A DNA stretch of 64,000 bases from contig JAFTRX010000071.1 of assembly GCA_017462015.1 (NCBI GenBank), positions 1 to 64,000 of the forward strand, read 5' to 3'. Positions 62,675 to 64,000 of this stretch are shown in pieces. The translations under genes and the position numbers were made by a program. Position 1 is the first letter of the stretch. Every line of letters starts with the position of its first letter. The notes under the pieces were generated by a model. That model was not told the DNA's origin, made no database searches, and was given only the letters and a program-made list of their open reading frames with translations. Source of the DNA: Lentisphaeria bacterium (lineage in GTDB: Bacteria > Verrucomicrobiota > Lentisphaeria > Victivallales > Victivallaceae).

Positions 62675-64000
62675 GTGGAAAAGAATCCGGCAAACGCCAC
62701 ATACCGTAATCCGCTGACCGACCGGTACGCGGGAAAAGAAATGAGTTTCATCTGGTCACCCCAGCACAAACACTCCACCTGGCGGCGGTTGTGGCTGACT
62801 CTGGCGACTTGCGAAAAAGAGTTGGGCATCCCTATCAGCGATGAACAGCTTTCAGAACTTGCCGCTCATCTGGATGATATTGACTTCGACCGCGTTGCGC
62901 AGTTTGAAAAAGATTTGCGCCACGACGTGATGAGCCATATCCGCGCTTACGCCGAACAGTGCCCGAAAGCTGCCCCCATTATCCACCTGGGTGCGACCAG
63001 TTGCTTTGTCACTGACAATACTGAGCTTATCCAGACCCGGGAAGCGCTCAAAGTCGTCCGGGGAAAAATGCTTAAACTTATCTCCAATCTGGAAAAGTTC
63101 TGCGACAAGTACAAAGATATGTCCATGCTGGGCTTCACCCACTTCCAGCCGGCACAGCTGACCACACTGGGCAAACGTTTTGCCCTTTACCTTCAGGATT
63201 TCGTGTTGGACTTTGAACGTCTGGAACGGGAGATGAATGAACTTCCCTTCCGCAGTGTCAAAGGTACGACCGGAACTCAGGCGAGCTTCCTCGAACTTTT
63301 TAACGGCGACCACGACAAGTGCCGCAAGTTGGAAAAGAACGTGGCGAGCGCCATGGGATTTGATAACGTTATCGCGCTTTCCGGACAGACTTACACCCGT
63401 AAGGTCGACTACTTCGTCCTTGCCGTGTTGTCCGGTATCGCCCAGAGCGCGGCGAAGATCGCCACCGACATCCGTCTGCTTGCCAGCATGAAAGAGGTCG
63501 AAGAACCCTTCAACGCCAAACAGGTCGGTTCCAGCGCCATGGCGTACAAACGCAACCCCATGCGCAGTGAACGCATCACCTCGCTTGCCCGCTATGTGAT
63601 GAACCTTCCCGGTAACGCCGCCATGACCGCTGCCACCCAGTGGTTTGAACGTACCCTCGATGACTCCGCCAACCGCCGCATCGTACTTCCGGAAGCGTTC
63701 CTCGCCACGGACGTTATTCTGTCCATTCTTATCAACGTCACTGACGGACTTCAGGTGTGGCCCAAAGTCATTGCCAAACATATCAACGCGGAACTTCCCT
63801 TTATGGCAACCGAAAATCTGCTCATGGAAACAGTGAAACGCGGCGGCGACCGTCAGGAACTGCACGAAGTTATCCGCGAACACTCCATGGCGGCAGGACG
63901 CCGGGTCAAAGAGGAAGGTCTGGACAACGATCTGCTCGACCGGTTGCGCAACGATCCGGCGTTTGCCGCGATCAAGGATGACTTTGACAGCTTTATCGAT
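62675..64000 (+). CDS. purB: Adenylosuccinate lyase, 3' end beyond the window
   Basis: 442 codons are visible and the frame is open to the edge; about 30 more are expected. PurB acts twice in purine synthesis, releasing fumarate from SAICAR and adenylosuccinate. Seen: STWRRLWLTLATCEKELG, HLGATSCFVTDNTELI, FTHFQPAQLTTLGKR, the TGTQASFLELF region, and the fumarase/ASL signature SSAMAYKRNPMRSER, where the residue after M is Ala instead of the usual Pro. The overall look is of the human-like ADSL clade. It starts at a GTG preceded by AAGGAAAG. A large reverse-strand frame over the same bases is a shadow. Confidence 0.95.
   Translation, partial: MEKNPANATYRNPLTDRYAGKEMSFIWSPQHKHSTWRRLWLTLATCEKELGIPISDEQLSELAAHLDDIDFDRVAQFEKDLRHDVMSHIRAYAEQCPKAAPIIHLGATSCFVTDNTELIQTREALKVVRGKMLKLISNLEKFCDKYKDMSMLGFTHFQPAQLTTLGKRFALYLQDFVLDFERLEREMNELPFRSVKGTTGTQASFLELFNGDHDKCRKLEKNVASAMGFDNVIALSGQTYTRKVDYFVLAVLSGIAQSAAKIATDIRLLASMKEVEEPFNAKQVGSSAMAYKRNPMRSERITSLARYVMNLPGNAAMTAATQWFERTLDDSANRRIVLPEAFLATDVILSILINVTDGLQVWPKVIAKHINAELPFMATENLLMETVKRGGDRQELHEVIREHSMAAGRRVKEEGLDNDLLDRLRNDPAFAAIKDDFDSFID

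Noticed and set aside
62852-63883. 343-codon frame on the minus strand over purB
   Set aside because: The plus-strand frame shows all adenylosuccinate lyase motifs; this is its shadow.

Overview
The window reads as chromosomal DNA of a free-living, probably anaerobic, Gram-negative-type bacterium of the PVC superphylum, most like Lentisphaerota (Victivallis relatives). This placement is inferred from gene content: a DUF4838 protein, tandem sialate O-acetylesterase-like proteins, an FAD_oxidored family protein, a DUF187 (GHL10) lipoprotein-like hydrolase, DUF3857/transglutaminase and PEGA lipoproteins. An anaerobic habit is suggested by L-aspartate oxidase (NadB), the NAD-linked PyrD1B/PyrK pair, a PflX-type radical SAM protein and cofactor-independent phosphoglycerate mutase. 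I see no rRNA, CRISPR array, phage gene or complete insertion sequence. Coding density is very high, and many neighbours overlap by the 4-base ATGA stop/start.

Layout. 1-254 has hairpins but no gene. 255-1976 (-) is an FAD oxidoreductase, divergent from a seven-gene operon at 2163-9843 (+): tadB, tadC, DUF192, FHA, PEGA lipoprotein, GT-C membrane glycosyltransferase, mnmA. queH converges on and overlaps mnmA. 10519-11456 (+) is MarR-DUF177. 18661-11459 (-) is cstA-lptF-tatD-membrane protein-DUF2079-pflX. 22748-18737 (-) is ftsH-DUF167-apgM-recX. An FHA/TM gene (-) then diverges from uppS-dxs (+) across a 0.5-kb intergenic repeat element. 30686-26474 (-) is nadB-pcnB-GHL10. A YeiH transporter (-) diverges from a cell-surface glycan cluster (GT2, DUF2304, GT2, acyltransferase-3; 32188-35203 +) across a second repeat copy. 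tRNA-Asn (35305-35379) is followed by a hairpin-rich tract and a four-helix-bundle suffix-domain gene.

46890-36375 (-) looks like one long operon: DUF3857 double transglutaminase, MBL hydrolase, pyrK, pyrD, mrp, DUF4349 lipoprotein, DUF4838 protein. Next come a 32-residue basic protein, ispF, a GT-C protein, a comEC-like gene, a CPA1 antiporter, cysS, two sialate O-acetylesterase paralogues and a lipocalin (all +), then metG (-), VOC-GT-C (-) and purB (+), which runs off the right end.

Themes. (1) The envelope: LptF/G, ComEC, Tad pieces, four GT-C polytopic glycosyltransferase-like proteins, five lipoproteins and UppS. (2) Isoprenoids: dxs, ispF and uppS in separate operons. (3) Translation: mnmA, queH, cysS, metG, tRNA-Asn. 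(4) Pyrimidine, purine and NAD synthesis.

The most interesting observations are a dispersed mosaic intergenic repeat abutting sigma70-type promoters, a recurrent TATATT -10 hexamer, a fused DUF3857/transglutaminase whose second half has lost its catalytic triad, a TadBC-FHA-PEGA-glycosyltransferase operon without a TadA ATPase, a self-complementary tract beside tRNA-Asn, and the tiny basic protein at 47045.
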